44,963 nucleotides of DNA from Bacteroidales bacterium (GTDB taxonomy: Bacteria > Bacteroidota > Bacteroidia > Bacteroidales > PWNQ01), in contig JAIPBW010000020.1 in the NCBI GenBank assembly GCA_021738505.1, positions 1 through 44,963 on the forward strand, in the 5' to 3' direction. Positions 36,722 to 44,963 of this stretch are shown piece by piece. How positions within the stretch are numbered: the first letter of the stretch is position 1; every line of letters begins with the position of its first letter. The notes beneath the pieces were generated by a model that searched no databases, was not told the DNA's origin, and saw only the letters and a program-made list of their open reading frames with translations. A program made the position numbers and the translations under genes.

Positions 36722-36722
36722 C

Positions 36723-37214
36723 ATGAATGGATTACCTGAATTCTGGAGAACGGAGATTTTCCATCCTATCTCCGTTCATCTTCCTTTGGCTATCTTGCTT
36801 TTAGCTACTTTGTTTTTTCTTGTAGGTTTTGTAACCAAGAAAACATTCTGGGAAAATACAAGCAGAATCCTATTCTTAATAGGTACTCTCGGAGCCTGGA
36901 TTGCCATTTATACGGGCAATCTCGCCGATTCCGTCGTTTCCCGTCAGATTTGTGATCCAACGGTTCTTGAAACCCACGAAACAAATGCATACATTGTTGC
37001 AGGGCTCTTCTCTGTTGCTTCAATTCTTATTCTTCTTGATTATTTTGGTTTTCTGAAAAAAATCGAAAGAACTGGTAAGGTTTTAATTCTTGTTCTTACG
37101 ATTGCAGGATCAGGCTTTTTAGTTTATACCGGCCATTTAGGAGCTACGCTGGTTTATCAGCAAGCAGCAGGAGTTTACACTCCGTCAGAAGACTGTAATG
37201 AATTTGTTGACTGA
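36723..37214 (+). CDS. DUF2231 membrane protein
   Basis: This 163-residue protein has four predicted membrane helices. DUF2231 hallmarks are HPISVHLPLAILLLATLFFLVG in helix 1, the periplasmic ETHE near residue 80, and GHLGATLVYQQAAGV after the last helix. Conserved His/Glu suggest metal or haem binding, and members often sit beside cytochrome or copper genes. The gene is coupled to the lipoprotein before it. Confidence 0.8.
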   Translation: MNGLPEFWRTEIFHPISVHLPLAILLLATLFFLVGFVTKKTFWENTSRILFLIGTLGAWIAIYTGNLADSVVSRQICDPTVLETHETNAYIVAGLFSVASILILLDYFGFLKKIERTGKVLILVLTIAGSGFLVYTGHLGATLVYQQAAGVYTPSEDCNEFVD

Positions 37215-37330
37215 TGTTTCATTATGTGAATTGTAAATGATTTTATAATGAGTCACTTGCTACAAAATCATTTTTTGTCTCTTTCACTTTATCATCCATC
37301 TCCATTCCTTTAAAATCAAACCGATTTGAT

Positions 37331-38689
37331 TTACTTGACTATCAGCATTCGGGAAAATACACCGTCTGGTTTAATAATTTTCAGTATAAAAAAACCGGAG
37401 GCCAATCCTGAGATATCTAATCTTGCTCCTGATAATAATCGCGGAAGTTTCTTTTTTAGCTTTCCATTTAAATCAAATATTTTTATTGCAAATTCATTGT
37501 TTTCGGGAGTGTTAATATATATGAAATCCTTTGTCGGATTTGGATATATATTTAATGATGAAATGATTTGGGGTTTCGAAGTATTTACCAGGCCCGTATT
37601 TTTATTAAATGCAATGATTTTGTTAAAACCGGACCATATATAATCTTTTATTCCTGAGTTATCAATATCGATTGCACTAACAGGACCCATAAAAAGGGAA
37701 TTGTCTTTGACTATGTTTATTTCTTTAGTGAAAACTTGATTACTGTCATTTAAAAATAGAGAAACATGGTTTAAGTATGATGCATATATATTCGGAAAGG
37801 AGCCATTTCCTGAGTTTATCGTTGTTATTGAATGCGGATCAGGGACTTCTTGAAGTGTTTTTTCTAATGTCATTTCTCCGGTTCCGTCATTGCTATACCA
37901 ACTCACCTCTCCCGTAGATTTTTTTAAAACAATATCTTCATCACCGTCATTATCTAGATCAGATGTGTGGACAAGTTCGACGATTCTTGATTGATCAAAA
38001 ACGTATTTGGGAGAAAATGAACCGGAGCCCGAATTAAAATAAATAACAAGTCCAACGGTTTCCCCGCAAACAAGGTCGATATGACCGTCTCCATTCATGT
38101 CAGCCTTTGCCAGGTCAAGGCATTCCAAAGGTTTAGGGGAGGTAGATGTAGTTAAAATAGGTTCTTTTGAAAATTGGCCGGTTCCGTCATTCTTAAACAG
38201 GTCGATGGAGTGCTGGCCGATTACAACAAAATCTTCAATTCCGTCATTATTGTAATCAGCAACTTCAACATCATTTACTGCAATTGAAAGATTTGAGTCT
38301 ACCATTATTCCGGAAGAAAAGTTTCCGTTATTGTTAAAATAAACCATCACATCAAAATCCGTCCCACCAATGGAAACAATATCTACCCATCCATCACCGT
38401 TGAAATCGCCGGTGGCTACTCCCTTTGTAAACGGAATGGAATCAATGATATTTATTGAAGAGAAAGTATTATTTCCGTTGTTCAGGTAAAATGCAAGCAA
38501 ACCACTACTACCTGTAAAAGATGCAACAATGTCCATAAACCCGTTATTATCTATATCGGAAGAGACTAATTTTGAAACCCCTGAAGTATGTGAGGAAGAA
38601 TCGATAATATTTACAGGTCCGCTCTGCCCCCGGTTTATTAAAGGAAAAAAAATAAAAACAAATATGAGCCAAACTATAAAATAACGCAT
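37331..38689 (-). CDS. FG-GAP/VCBS repeat protein with T9SS type A sorting domain
   Basis: About 452 residues from ATG 38689 (signal MRYFIVWLIFVFIFFPLINRG). The body is a run of FG-GAP/VCBS units with Ca-binding loops (DIDNNGFMDIVAS; DFNGDGWVDIVSIG; DYNNDGIEDFVVIG; DMNGDGHIDLVCG; DLDNDGDEDIVLK; DIDNSGIKDYIW), predicted to form a beta propeller. The C-terminus (LNIYPNPTKDFIYINTP…ISGLASGFFILKI…SRMLIVK) is the type A sorting domain that sends proteins through the type IX system to the cell surface. An upstream ATG at 38722 is open but places extra residues before the signal. Confidence 0.88.
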   Translation of the reverse strand: MRYFIVWLIFVFIFFPLINRGQSGPVNIIDSSSHTSGVSKLVSSDIDNNGFMDIVASFTGSSGLLAFYLNNGNNTFSSINIIDSIPFTKGVATGDFNGDGWVDIVSIGGTDFDVMVYFNNNGNFSSGIMVDSNLSIAVNDVEVADYNNDGIEDFVVIGQHSIDLFKNDGTGQFSKEPILTTSTSPKPLECLDLAKADMNGDGHIDLVCGETVGLVIYFNSGSGSFSPKYVFDQSRIVELVHTSDLDNDGDEDIVLKKSTGEVSWYSNDGTGEMTLEKTLQEVPDPHSITTINSGNGSFPNIYASYLNHVSLFLNDSNQVFTKEINIVKDNSLFMGPVSAIDIDNSGIKDYIWSGFNKIIAFNKNTGLVNTSKPQIISSLNIYPNPTKDFIYINTPENNEFAIKIFDLNGKLKKKLPRLLSGARLDISGLASGFFILKIIKPDGVFSRMLIVK

Positions 38690-38946
38690 GGTTAATCTTT
38701 TTGATTTAAATATAATGAGCATTTATTCTTAAACAATATTACCTCGGTAACTAACAAAAACTTCTATGATAGTAAACATTAAAGCATAACCCTATGTTTA
38801 ATATTTTACGGTTTTTTAATGAATAGTTTGTTAAAATGTTAGTGTGCGTATGGCTTTTCAAAGGCAAAAAAGTGCATGTTTTAGATAATGCAGGCCAGGA
38901 GTAATAAGTCTTATAATATAAAACGAATAATTAAACCATATTGCGG

Positions 38947-39366
38947 ATGGCTAATATGAATCACGAAGGAGAACAAAAGTTTGAAAAGAAGAATATCAGG
39001 CCAACTTCCATGCGTAAGTTGATTTATAGGATATTATCAGAAAAGGATCAGGCAATGAGTCTGTATGAAATTGAACAACAGTTTGATCAGGTAGAACGTT
39101 CCACTATCTTCCGAACACTTAGAGTTTTTCAGGACAACTGTCTTATTCACCTTATTTATGATGGCACGGGTGCCGTGAAGTATGCTCTCTGTGATGATGA
39201 TTGTAGTTGCGGAATTAATGACCTGCACATACATTTTCTTTGTTCTTCCTGCGGGAACAACTATTGCCTTAAGGAATTACCAGTTCCTTATATGGATTTA
39301 CCTGAGGGGTACACTTTCGAAAATGCCAATTTTGTAATTAGAGGCATCTGTCCCGATTGCCAATAA
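38947..39366 (+). CDS. Fur-family transcriptional regulator
   Basis: About 139 residues from ATG 38947 (an in-frame TTG at 38941 and ATG at 38956 are alternatives). Winged-helix DNA-binding domain: RPTSMRKLIYRILSEKDQAM, then the recognition helix VERSTIFRTLRVFQDN. The dimerisation part has the His-rich hinge DLHIHFLCSSCGNNYC and a C-terminal CPDC, giving CxxC pairs for structural zinc. Which metal it senses cannot be read, but Zur or a divergent Fur is likely. It precedes a metal-binding protein and an outer-membrane protein, whose promoter carries a palindrome. Confidence 0.85.
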   Translation: MANMNHEGEQKFEKKNIRPTSMRKLIYRILSEKDQAMSLYEIEQQFDQVERSTIFRTLRVFQDNCLIHLIYDGTGAVKYALCDDDCSCGINDLHIHFLCSSCGNNYCLKELPVPYMDLPEGYTFENANFVIRGICPDCQ

Positions 39367-39372
39367 TATTTT

Positions 39373-39407
39373 GCAACACTGTTGCGCTCTTAAGTTCCTT
39401 AAATTTG
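39373..39407 (+). promoter_or_regulatory. Operator palindrome and -7 box before the HMA gene
   Basis: GCAACA-C-TGTTGC (39373-39385) is a perfect 13-bp palindrome. TAAATTTG (39400-39407), a perfect TAnnTTTG box, lies 14 bases further. The palindrome falls in the -35 to -20 zone, where a bound Fur-family repressor would block RNA polymerase. The adjacent regulator gene is the natural candidate. Confidence 0.5.
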
Positions 39408-39434
39408 CCCTCAAAACCGTAAAAATATTTAATC

Positions 39435-39779
39435 ATGAAAAGAATAAATATGATATTATCACTGGTTGTTGTATTGATCTTTTCAGTCCAACTACACGCA
39501 CAAAAGCAAGACCAGAATGAATTGGAAACACAAAGCCAGCAAACCATGCAAAACGATACACTGGTATTTACTGTTTATGGTATGGATTGTCCCGGTTGTG
39601 CTGGTGGTTTGGAGAAACAAGTGAATAAGTTGGAATCCGTTAAGTCTTCTTCTGCCAACTGGAGGGAACAAAAATTAAAAGTGGTCTTGGTCTCAGACTC
39701 TGTTTTAGATATAGAAAAACTTGATAAAAGAGTAAAAAAGGCAAATTTTACGCTGAAAAAAGATTCAGAAAATAAATGA
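39435..39779 (+). CDS. Exported heavy-metal-associated (HMA) domain protein
   Basis: This 114-residue protein has a signal peptide (MILSLVVVLIFSVQLHAQ). A Gln-rich linker and one HMA domain follow: VFTVYGMDCPGCAGGLEKQV, with metal-binding Cys52 and Cys55 in GMxCxxC. Strands SSSANWREQKLKVVLVS and VKKANFTLKK complete the ferredoxin-like fold. It would bind a soft metal ion (Cu, Zn, Hg or similar) in the periplasm, like MerP/CopZ domains. The stop overlaps the next ATG (ATGA). Confidence 0.82.
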   Translation: MKRINMILSLVVVLIFSVQLHAQKQDQNELETQSQQTMQNDTLVFTVYGMDCPGCAGGLEKQVNKLESVKSSSANWREQKLKVVLVSDSVLDIEKLDKRVKKANFTLKKDSENK

Positions 39780-40582
39780 TAATGAAGTGCAAATTTTTTG
39801 TTTTAATTTCTTCTTTGTTGCTTATTCAGTCTGCTTTATTAGCTCAGGGTATTAGCACAGATGCCGGTTTAACCCCTGCACAAGACCGATGGATTGTTCG
39901 TTCCCAATACAGAATTATGGGGATGGAAAATAGCAGTATGGAGATGAGCACCCGGATGATACCTGTGGTATTAGGATATGGAATAACACCCGCCTTCAGT
40001 ATTATGGCCAGGGGAATGTATATGAGAAAATCTATTACCAACAACAATAAATCGCAAAGTGGTATAAATGATCCGTTCCTGCTTTCCAAATTTAGGTTAT
40101 ACCGTAAGAATACTGCCAAATATACTTTGGGTATTGCACCATATATTGCTTCTAATGTGCCGGTAGGAGATATAGAAATAAGTTCACGTACCTGGAACCC
40201 TGAGGTTGGATTAAATATCTCTTTTAGACCAAGGTTTTTAGCGGTGGATATTTCTTCCTCTTATGTGTTTTATGATGCAGGGAGCAAATTGACCACAGAA
40301 AATAGTAACAAGTATAATCTTAATATGGCTTTTTCGGGTAAGATTCCTTTGATTACCAAGCAAATTCTCTCACCTGTTTTGGAGTTTAATTATTTTGATA
40401 AAGGGAAGAATAATAATTCTGCAGGAGCAGTTAAATCATTATTTATATCACCAGGACTGATCTTCATGCATTCTTCATTGTCTTTGGAAGCTTTATATCA
40501 GATCCCTGTTTACGAATCGGATGAAACTCATTTGATGGATCAAAAATCAAGAATAATTTTGGGAATTAAGTATATGTTCTGA
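39776..40582 (+). CDS. Outer-membrane beta-barrel protein of the metal operon
   Basis: This 268-residue protein has a signal peptide (MKCKFFVLISSLLLIQSALLAQ from Met3) and a mature part of alternating amphipathic strands ending in Phe (RIILGIKYMF), as outer-membrane barrels do. Its opening STDAGLTPAQDRWIVRSQYR resembles the transporter-like barrels found beside HMA proteins in Bacteroidota metal operons. It probably passes metal or a metal ligand across the outer membrane, but the direction is unknown. It overlaps the HMA gene by four bases, so it is coupled to it and shares its promoter. Confidence 0.7.
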   Translation: MIMKCKFFVLISSLLLIQSALLAQGISTDAGLTPAQDRWIVRSQYRIMGMENSSMEMSTRMIPVVLGYGITPAFSIMARGMYMRKSITNNNKSQSGINDPFLLSKFRLYRKNTAKYTLGIAPYIASNVPVGDIEISSRTWNPEVGLNISFRPRFLAVDISSSYVFYDAGSKLTTENSNKYNLNMAFSGKIPLITKQILSPVLEFNYFDKGKNNNSAGAVKSLFISPGLIFMHSSLSLEALYQIPVYESDETHLMDQKSRIILGIKYMF

Positions 40583-40912
40583 AATACATCCTGATATTTT
40601 ATTAAGCACATAAGAAAAATAACAGATATTTATTTTTAAAAGCATTTTAATTTTAACAATGAGACAGGTATGTCTAGATAATTCTGTAAGGATTCTTTTG
40701 AGTGGCTGTTAGTGTCATGGGTGGACAGATAAGATATCTGAAAGACTTAACATTTCCCAGCCATGAAAAGTTAACGATTTATACAAAAAGACCCTGACAA
40801 AAGTAAAAGTCCAGAAAGTCATTATATTTGTATTCAAACAAAGGCAAATGGAAATTGATGCCGCCATTTGTAGACTTTATTCTTTTACCCGGTAGTAAAA
40901 TAAATACAACCT
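40583..40912. other. Intergenic with a promoter for the DMT permease
   Basis: TATATTTG at 40823-40830 is a perfect TAnnTTTG box that would give a 5' leader of about 75 bases. No other gene, terminator or repeat is clear in these 330 bases. Confidence 0.45.
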
Positions 40913-41818
40913 ATGAGAAAACATATCCCCGGATTGATCATTGGATTTGTATTGTTATGGAACTCAGGCTTTATTGGGGCTGAATACGGTTTGCCATATG
41001 CAAGCCCTTTTACATTTTTATTTTGGCGCTATCTTGCACTTACCATCATCATCTTCTTTTACTTATGGTTCACGAATCGGTTTCGCCAGTTGAGAAACTC
41101 TACCATAGCCCTTAATATGATCGTCGGGATTCTTTCTCATGGTGTTTGGCTGGGGTGTGTCCTTATTGCGTTGGATCATAATGTTCCTGCAGGGATTGTT
41201 GCATTGGTAGTGGCGCTACAACCCCTGGCTACCGGAGCATTTTCTGGTATTGTGGTAGGAGAGAAGCCTTCCTTAATTAAATGGCTGGGATTGATCGTCG
41301 GGTTTTCCGGGGTCGCCATTACGGTGCTTTCCAGAATTGATTTTGATGATGCAAAATCGATTTTTGGATATTTAGTGCCCCTGGGATCAGTAATAGCTAT
41401 TACAGCAGCTAGTTTAATCCAGAGAAAGATGCAGGTTTCAGATACTTCTCATCGGTTGCCGGTTGATTTGGCCTTGTTTTACCAAAGCCTTGGGACTGTT
41501 TTGGTATTTGCGCTGCCGGCAATTTTTGTCGAGAACTTGCAGACAGATTGGAATCCTGAGTTTATCTATTCCATGATATGGCTTGTTCTTGGTGTTTCTA
41601 TGGGCGCATACGCTTTAATGTGGATTCTTATTGAACAAATCGATGCAACAAGAGTAGCCAGCCTTTTTTATCTGGGACCTCCGGTAACCATGTTTATGGC
41701 TTGGATTGCATTTGGCGATACGCTCTTGATAACGGATATAGCCGGGCTATTAGTAGTCTTTACCGGTGTGTTGCTAACGCAGATCAAAATAAAAACCGTC
41801 GATAAAACCAGCCGGTGA
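40913..41818 (+). CDS. EamA/DMT-family permease
   Basis: This 301-residue protein has ten predicted membrane helices in two EamA repeats (about 5-130 and 150-295). The first repeat opens GLIIGFVLLWNSGFIGAEYG with the conserved small-residue loop FLFWRYLALT. The second ends FLGDTLLITDIAGLLVVFTG-like. Members export or import amino acids, nucleobases or other metabolites, and the substrate is not predictable. The gene stands alone with its own promoter. Confidence 0.88.
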   Translation: MRKHIPGLIIGFVLLWNSGFIGAEYGLPYASPFTFLFWRYLALTIIIFFYLWFTNRFRQLRNSTIALNMIVGILSHGVWLGCVLIALDHNVPAGIVALVVALQPLATGAFSGIVVGEKPSLIKWLGLIVGFSGVAITVLSRIDFDDAKSIFGYLVPLGSVIAITAASLIQRKMQVSDTSHRLPVDLALFYQSLGTVLVFALPAIFVENLQTDWNPEFIYSMIWLVLGVSMGAYALMWILIEQIDATRVASLFYLGPPVTMFMAWIAFGDTLLITDIAGLLVVFTGVLLTQIKIKTVDKTSR

Positions 41819-41869
41819 TATAAACATTGGGAGAGGGAAATTTCAACAGCACTAAATTTATTGAATTTC

Positions 41870-41901
41870 GTTGGTTACGTTAAGGTTTTTTTCTACATTT
41901 G
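41870..41901 (+). promoter_or_regulatory. Promoter of the PEP carboxykinase gene
   Basis: GTTG (41870-41873) is followed after 20 bases by TACATTTG (41894-41901), a perfect TAnnTTTG box, 37 bases before the ATG. Spacing is right for the Bacteroidota sigma factor. Confidence 0.6.
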
Positions 41902-41938
41902 ATTTTTCTTTTTTAAATCATTTCAAAAATACTAAATC

Positions 41939-44209
41939 ATGGCAAATAAAGATTCACTAAAGGCGCCAGACCTTAGTGTATATGGGATTAAAGATGTTCA
42001 AAAAATTTATTATAACCTGGACTATGATGAGCTTTTTGAGCATGAAACAGATGAAAATCTGGAAGGGTATGAGAAAGGATATGTAACCGATACAGGTGCA
42101 GTAGCAGTAGATACAGGTGTTTTTACCGGCCGTTCTCCAAAAGACAAATATATTGTTAAGGAAGATGAGTCTGTAGATAAGATTTGGTGGGCTGATCCCC
42201 GTCGCAAAGGGTCCGACAACAAACCAATTACTCAGGAAGTATGGAACGACTTAAAGGAAATTGGAAAAGAACAGCTGAGTGATTCCACGTTATATGTCAT
42301 GGATGCTTATTGTGGGGCGAATGAGAGTACACGGTTGCGCATCCGGGTAATTACCGAAGTCGCCTGGGTGGCACATTTTGTCAAAAATATGTTTATCCGG
42401 CCTTCTGAAGATGACCTCAAAGATTTTGAACCGGATTTTGTTATGCTGCATGCCTGTAAGGCTACGAATCCCAAATGGATGGAGCATGGTTTAAACAGCG
42501 ATGTATTTGTTGCTTTTAATATCAAGGAGCGCATGTCTGTAGTTGGTGGCACATGGTACGGCGGAGAAATCAAAAAAGGTTTCTTTTCCATTATGAATTA
42601 CTTCCTGCCCCTAAAGGGTGTGGCTTCAATGCATTGTTCCGCCAATATGGGCAAAAACGGAGATACAGCCATTTTCTTTGGATTATCCGGAACGGGAAAG
42701 ACAACCCTTTCTGCCGATCCTGACCGCTATCTGATCGGAGATGACGAACATGGCTGGGATAATGAAGGTGTCTTCAACTTTGAGGGCGGATGCTATGCGA
42801 AATGTATCAACCTGAGTAAAGAAAAGGAACCCGATATTTATAATGCCATTAAACAAAATGCATTACTTGAAAATGTTGTCTTTGATAAAGAAACCGGGGC
42901 GATAGATTTTAGCGATTCGTCAAAAACCGAAAATACACGCGTTTCTTATCCGATTTATCATATAGAAAATATTGTCCGGCCTGTTTCCAAAGGTCCTCAT
43001 CCGAAAAAGATTATATTTCTGACGGCAGATGCTTTTGGGGTTTTGCCTCCGGTAGCGCGGCTGAATGAAGATCAGGCTAAATACTACTTTATGAGTGGCT
43101 ATACGGCAAAACTGGCGGGTACTGAGCGTGGCATTAAAGAACCATTGCCTACTTTTTCGTCCGCTTTCGGAGCAGCCTTTTTGCTATTGCATCCTACGGT
43201 TTATGCCCGGGAGCTGGCTAATAAAATGAGGGAACAGGGAGCTACGGCTTATCTGGTGAATACCGGCTGGACCGGCGGTGCATATGGCGTGGGCCATCGC
43301 ATCGACCTGACGTCTACAAGAAACATTATTAAAGCAATCCTTAATGGCTCTATTGATGAAGAGCAATACGAAGAATTGCCGATCTTTGGGTTGAATATAC
43401 CGAAAAATGTAGAAGGTGTTGACGCTAAGATCTTAAATCCCAGAAATACCTGGAAATATCCGGATGCATGGGATAAGCAAGCGCAAACACTGGCTGAACA
43501 GTTTATACAGAATTTTGAGAATTTTACGGATACTGATGAAGGTAAGCGATTGGTGGCTGCCGGTCCGAAAAATCATTTCATGAAACAGTTTTATCAGTAT
43601 TATGAAAATAAACTGAATGAAGCCACCAGCGAATATCAAAAGGAAATACGTCACCTGAAAGATCAAATCTATATTCTGCAAAATGCCTTCAATGAGTATA
43701 TATCGTTTAATTCGATTAATACCTATTATAAGAAACGACCATTGAATCGTCATTTGCCTGTTTTTGCTTATTTCGGTACGGAGAAACCAAAGGATATCGA
43801 AGTAGCCCATGATGAGTTGCTGAATATTCTGGATGAAGCCGGGTTTATCTTTTATCACCCGGATAAAAAACCGGAACAGGAGAATCAGCGAATGGGAGTG
43901 TCTAAAACTCCAATGACAATGAACGAGGTGTATGATGCTACCAATGAGGTGGAAAAAGCTTTTTGTGCTCCGGAAGATGCCGATTTATCCCTTAAAACAG
44001 CGGTTAACAGGTTCAAAGAAAGTGCGAAAAATATTCCGGAATTGACTGTGAAAATCGGACATATCCTTATTGTGAAATATACGGACCGTGATAATAAATC
44101 CTTCTGGACAGCCACGGATATGCCTGTATCGGCTATGATTCACGTGGATAAACATCCCGATTTGCTTAAAAAACCTAAACAGATATTAAAAGAGATATCC
44201 GCTTTTTAA
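41939..44209 (+). CDS. pckA: PEP carboxykinase (ATP) with a C-terminal extension of about 214 residues
   Basis: At 756 residues it is longer than the roughly 540 normal for PckA. Residues 1-542 are a complete ATP-type enzyme (oxaloacetate + ATP to PEP + CO2, EC 4.1.1.49). It has [14 protein letters not shown] with the substrate Arg, the SMHCSANMG metal His, P-loop GLSGTGKTT (about 248-256), kinase-2 LIGDDEHGW and [14 protein letters not shown]. It ends at LVAAGPK, where other PckA proteins stop. Residues 543-756 continue in frame. A probable coiled coil (about 553-590) comes first. A domain with [39 protein letters not shown] and [18 protein letters not shown] follows. I do not recognise this part. 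Confidence 0.95.
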   Translation: MANKDSLKAPDLSVYGIKDVQKIYYNLDYDELFEHETDENLEGYEKGYVTDTGAVAVDTGVFTGRSPKDKYIVKEDESVDKIWWADPRRKGSDNKPITQEVWNDLKEIGKEQLSDSTLYVMDAYCGANESTRLRIRVITEVAWVAHFVKNMFIRPSEDDLKDFEPDFVMLHACKATNPKWMEHGLNSDVFVAFNIKERMSVVGGTWYGGEIKKGFFSIMNYFLPLKGVASMHCSANMGKNGDTAIFFGLSGTGKTTLSADPDRYLIGDDEHGWDNEGVFNFEGGCYAKCINLSKEKEPDIYNAIKQNALLENVVFDKETGAIDFSDSSKTENTRVSYPIYHIENIVRPVSKGPHPKKIIFLTADAFGVLPPVARLNEDQAKYYFMSGYTAKLAGTERGIKEPLPTFSSAFGAAFLLLHPTVYARELANKMREQGATAYLVNTGWTGGAYGVGHRIDLTSTRNIIKAILNGSIDEEQYEELPIFGLNIPKNVEGVDAKILNPRNTWKYPDAWDKQAQTLAEQFIQNFENFTDTDEGKRLVAAGPKNHFMKQFYQYYENKLNEATSEYQKEIRHLKDQIYILQNAFNEYISFNSINTYYKKRPLNRHLPVFAYFGTEKPKDIEVAHDELLNILDEAGFIFYHPDKKPEQENQRMGVSKTPMTMNEVYDATNEVEKAFCAPEDADLSLKTAVNRFKESAKNIPELTVKIGHILIVKYTDRDNKSFWTATDMPVSAMIHVDKHPDLLKKPKQILKEISAF

Positions 44210-44234
44210 AGCTGAATCACTTTTATAATCCCCG

Positions 44235-44264
44235 GCTCCCTGTGGTTTCCCAGGGAGCTTTTTT
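44235..44264 (+). terminator. Intrinsic terminator after the PEPCK gene
   Basis: GCTCCCTG-TGGTTTCC-CAGGGAGC is a perfect 8-bp GC-rich stem followed by six T. Confidence 0.92.
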
Positions 44265-44267
44265 GTG

Positions 44268-44299
44268 TTTGCATTTTGCATTATTTTTTTGTATTTTTA
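44268..44299 (+). promoter_or_regulatory. Promoter of the GYD-domain gene
   Basis: TTTG (44268-44271) is followed after 20 bases by TATTTTTA (44292-44299), one mismatch from TAnnTTTG, 22 bases before the ATG. Confidence 0.5.
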
Positions 44300-44321
44300 A
44301 CTAAACCAAAAGTTTAAAATT

Positions 44322-44621
44322 ATGCAGACTTATATCTTACTTACCAAATTATCCCCGGAACTACTCAGACAAATGCAAAAACGTGAGCAGCATGGACGTG
44401 AATGGCTTGATAAAGTCAAGGAAAAATGTCCCCAGGTGAAGTTTAAAGAACATTATGCCTTACTTGGAGATTACGATTTTATGGATATTTATGAAGCGCC
44501 TGACGCAGAAATGGCTGCCAAAGTATCAATGATCAGTAACCAACATGGAGCGGTTAATGCGAAAAGCATGTCTGCTATTCCTTATAAACGCTTTTTGGAG
44601 TTAACTGAGGAAATCCTTTAA
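44322..44621 (+). CDS. GYD-domain protein
   Basis: This 99-residue protein is all one small alpha/beta (dimeric ferredoxin-like) domain. It has TYILLTKLSPELLRQMQKRE, then the hallmark HYALLGDYDFMDIYEAPDAE with the G-x-Y-D motif, and a final AMSAIPYKRFLEL-like helix. GYD proteins are widespread and of unknown biochemical role. The gene follows the PEPCK gene but has its own promoter and a terminator between them, so co-function is not implied. Confidence 0.85.
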   Translation: MQTYILLTKLSPELLRQMQKREQHGREWLDKVKEKCPQVKFKEHYALLGDYDFMDIYEAPDAEMAAKVSMISNQHGAVNAKSMSAIPYKRFLELTEEIL

Positions 44622-44668
44622 GCTATAACCTTTGCAAAAAGCCGGAAGTAGTAATCAATATCCATTAA

Positions 44669-44822
44669 TTAGTGTTTGTCCATAATGTCCAATTTCTGCG
44701 TTATGCTCGTATTTAAAACAGTCATCCCGATGTTACAATTGGGACTCCTTGGTTTTAAATACTTCGCAAGCCCCCGATAAATGCGGGGCAGGCTTTGAAC
44801 TTGAACATTATGAACTAAACAC
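44669..44822 (+). repeat. Structured dispersed element, copy 2 (plus orientation)
   Basis: Inverted relative to the copy at 32435-32617. Conserved blocks are TTAGTGTTTGTCCATAATG, TTTCTGCGTT, CGCAAGCCCCCGATAAATG and GAACATTATGAACTAAACAC. The interior stem ATTTAAAAC…GTTTTAAAT holds a different hairpin from copy 1 (AGTCATCCC / GGGACT). It ends about 16 bases before the putative group II intron. Confidence 0.75.
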
Positions 44823-44838
44823 ATACTTTATTGACAAA

Positions 44839-44963
44839 TTGCGCCAAGCTAAGCCCGTGAAAAAGGGAATTAGCATAGATCTTTGAAACTTTTCAACAGA
44901 AACCTGTAGGTAACCACTCCTACCTGGGAAAGCCTAACCAGCCCCCAGAACCGAGTGTTGCGT
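44839..44963 (+). mobile_element. Probable 5' end of a group II intron (cut by the window edge)
   Basis: From TTGCGCC the sequence runs through a stem GCTAA-CCC…GGG-TTAGC (about 44847-44875). It continues with CTACCTGGGAAAGCCTAACC and CAGAACCGAGTGTTGCGT, a block pattern I know from domain I of bacterial group II introns. The first base is T, not the consensus G of GUGYG. The reverse transcriptase would lie beyond the window. Confidence 0.45.

Noticed and set aside
43560..43580. Frameshift or two-gene fusion artefact at the PckA end
   Set aside because: The frame passes the usual PckA end without a stop, and codon use and composition stay the same, so I keep it as one protein. Only new sequencing could exclude an error.

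Overview
The window is a chromosomal segment of a Bacteroidota species, most likely a marine or anaerobic member near Bacteroidales/Marinilabiliales; the exact genus cannot be read from the sequence. The reasons are promoter -7 boxes of the TAnnTTTG type in front of many genes, a type IX secretion sorting domain on the 463-aa FG-GAP protein, a free-standing GldM C-terminal-like protein, lipoproteins with Bacteroidota-style lipoboxes, a tmRNA without encoded CCA, and a fusA-rpsJ junction without tuf.

Layout. 1-1480 is a wreck of accessory DNA: a probable IS21-type transposon end, a DUF6088-like gene start (+) and a RelE/ParE-like toxin start (-) that both end in the same 106-bp dispersed repeat, the toxin's intact small antitoxin, and an 11-unit 10-bp tandem repeat. 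1482-2255 encodes an alpha/beta hydrolase whose catalytic His position reads Asp. 2431-3243 holds three degenerate copies of a roughly 220-260 bp unit that abuts the 3' end of tmRNA (ssrA, 3245-3619, minus). 3771-9206 (minus) is an RND efflux operon: adaptor, HAE1 pump, TolC-like channel. 9411-9782 is a thioredoxin-fold lipoprotein.

10305-28715 is an uninterrupted str-S10-spc-alpha cluster of 33 genes from rpsL to rplQ, including rpmD and rpmJ, which are short enough to be missed. A structured 235-nt leader precedes rpsL, and consensus -7 boxes sit inside the cluster before rplR and rpmJ. An intrinsic terminator after rplQ separates it from enolase (28869-30155), which has its own promoter and terminator.

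30686-32397 is a translationally coupled aminotransferase/acetyltransferase pair of the UDP-GlcNAc3NAcA (WbpE/WbpD) type for surface polysaccharide. 32398-36400 is a second accessory stretch: a 183-bp structured repeat fused to a broken KilA-N gene, several exported orphans and the GldM-like protein. 36407-37214 is a lipoprotein plus DUF2231 membrane protein. 37331-38689 is a T9SS cargo protein. 38947-40582 is a metal module: Fur-family regulator, exported HMA metal-binding protein and outer-membrane barrel, with a palindrome at the promoter. 40913-41818 is a DMT permease. 41939-44209 is an ATP-type PEP carboxykinase carrying an unusual C-terminal extension of about 214 residues, followed by a GYD-domain protein. 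The window closes with a second, inverted copy of the 32.4-kb repeat and what looks like the 5' end of a group II intron.

The least explained items are the PEPCK extension, the inverted structured element present at 32435-32617 and 44669-44822, and the pattern of genes truncated exactly at dispersed repeats.
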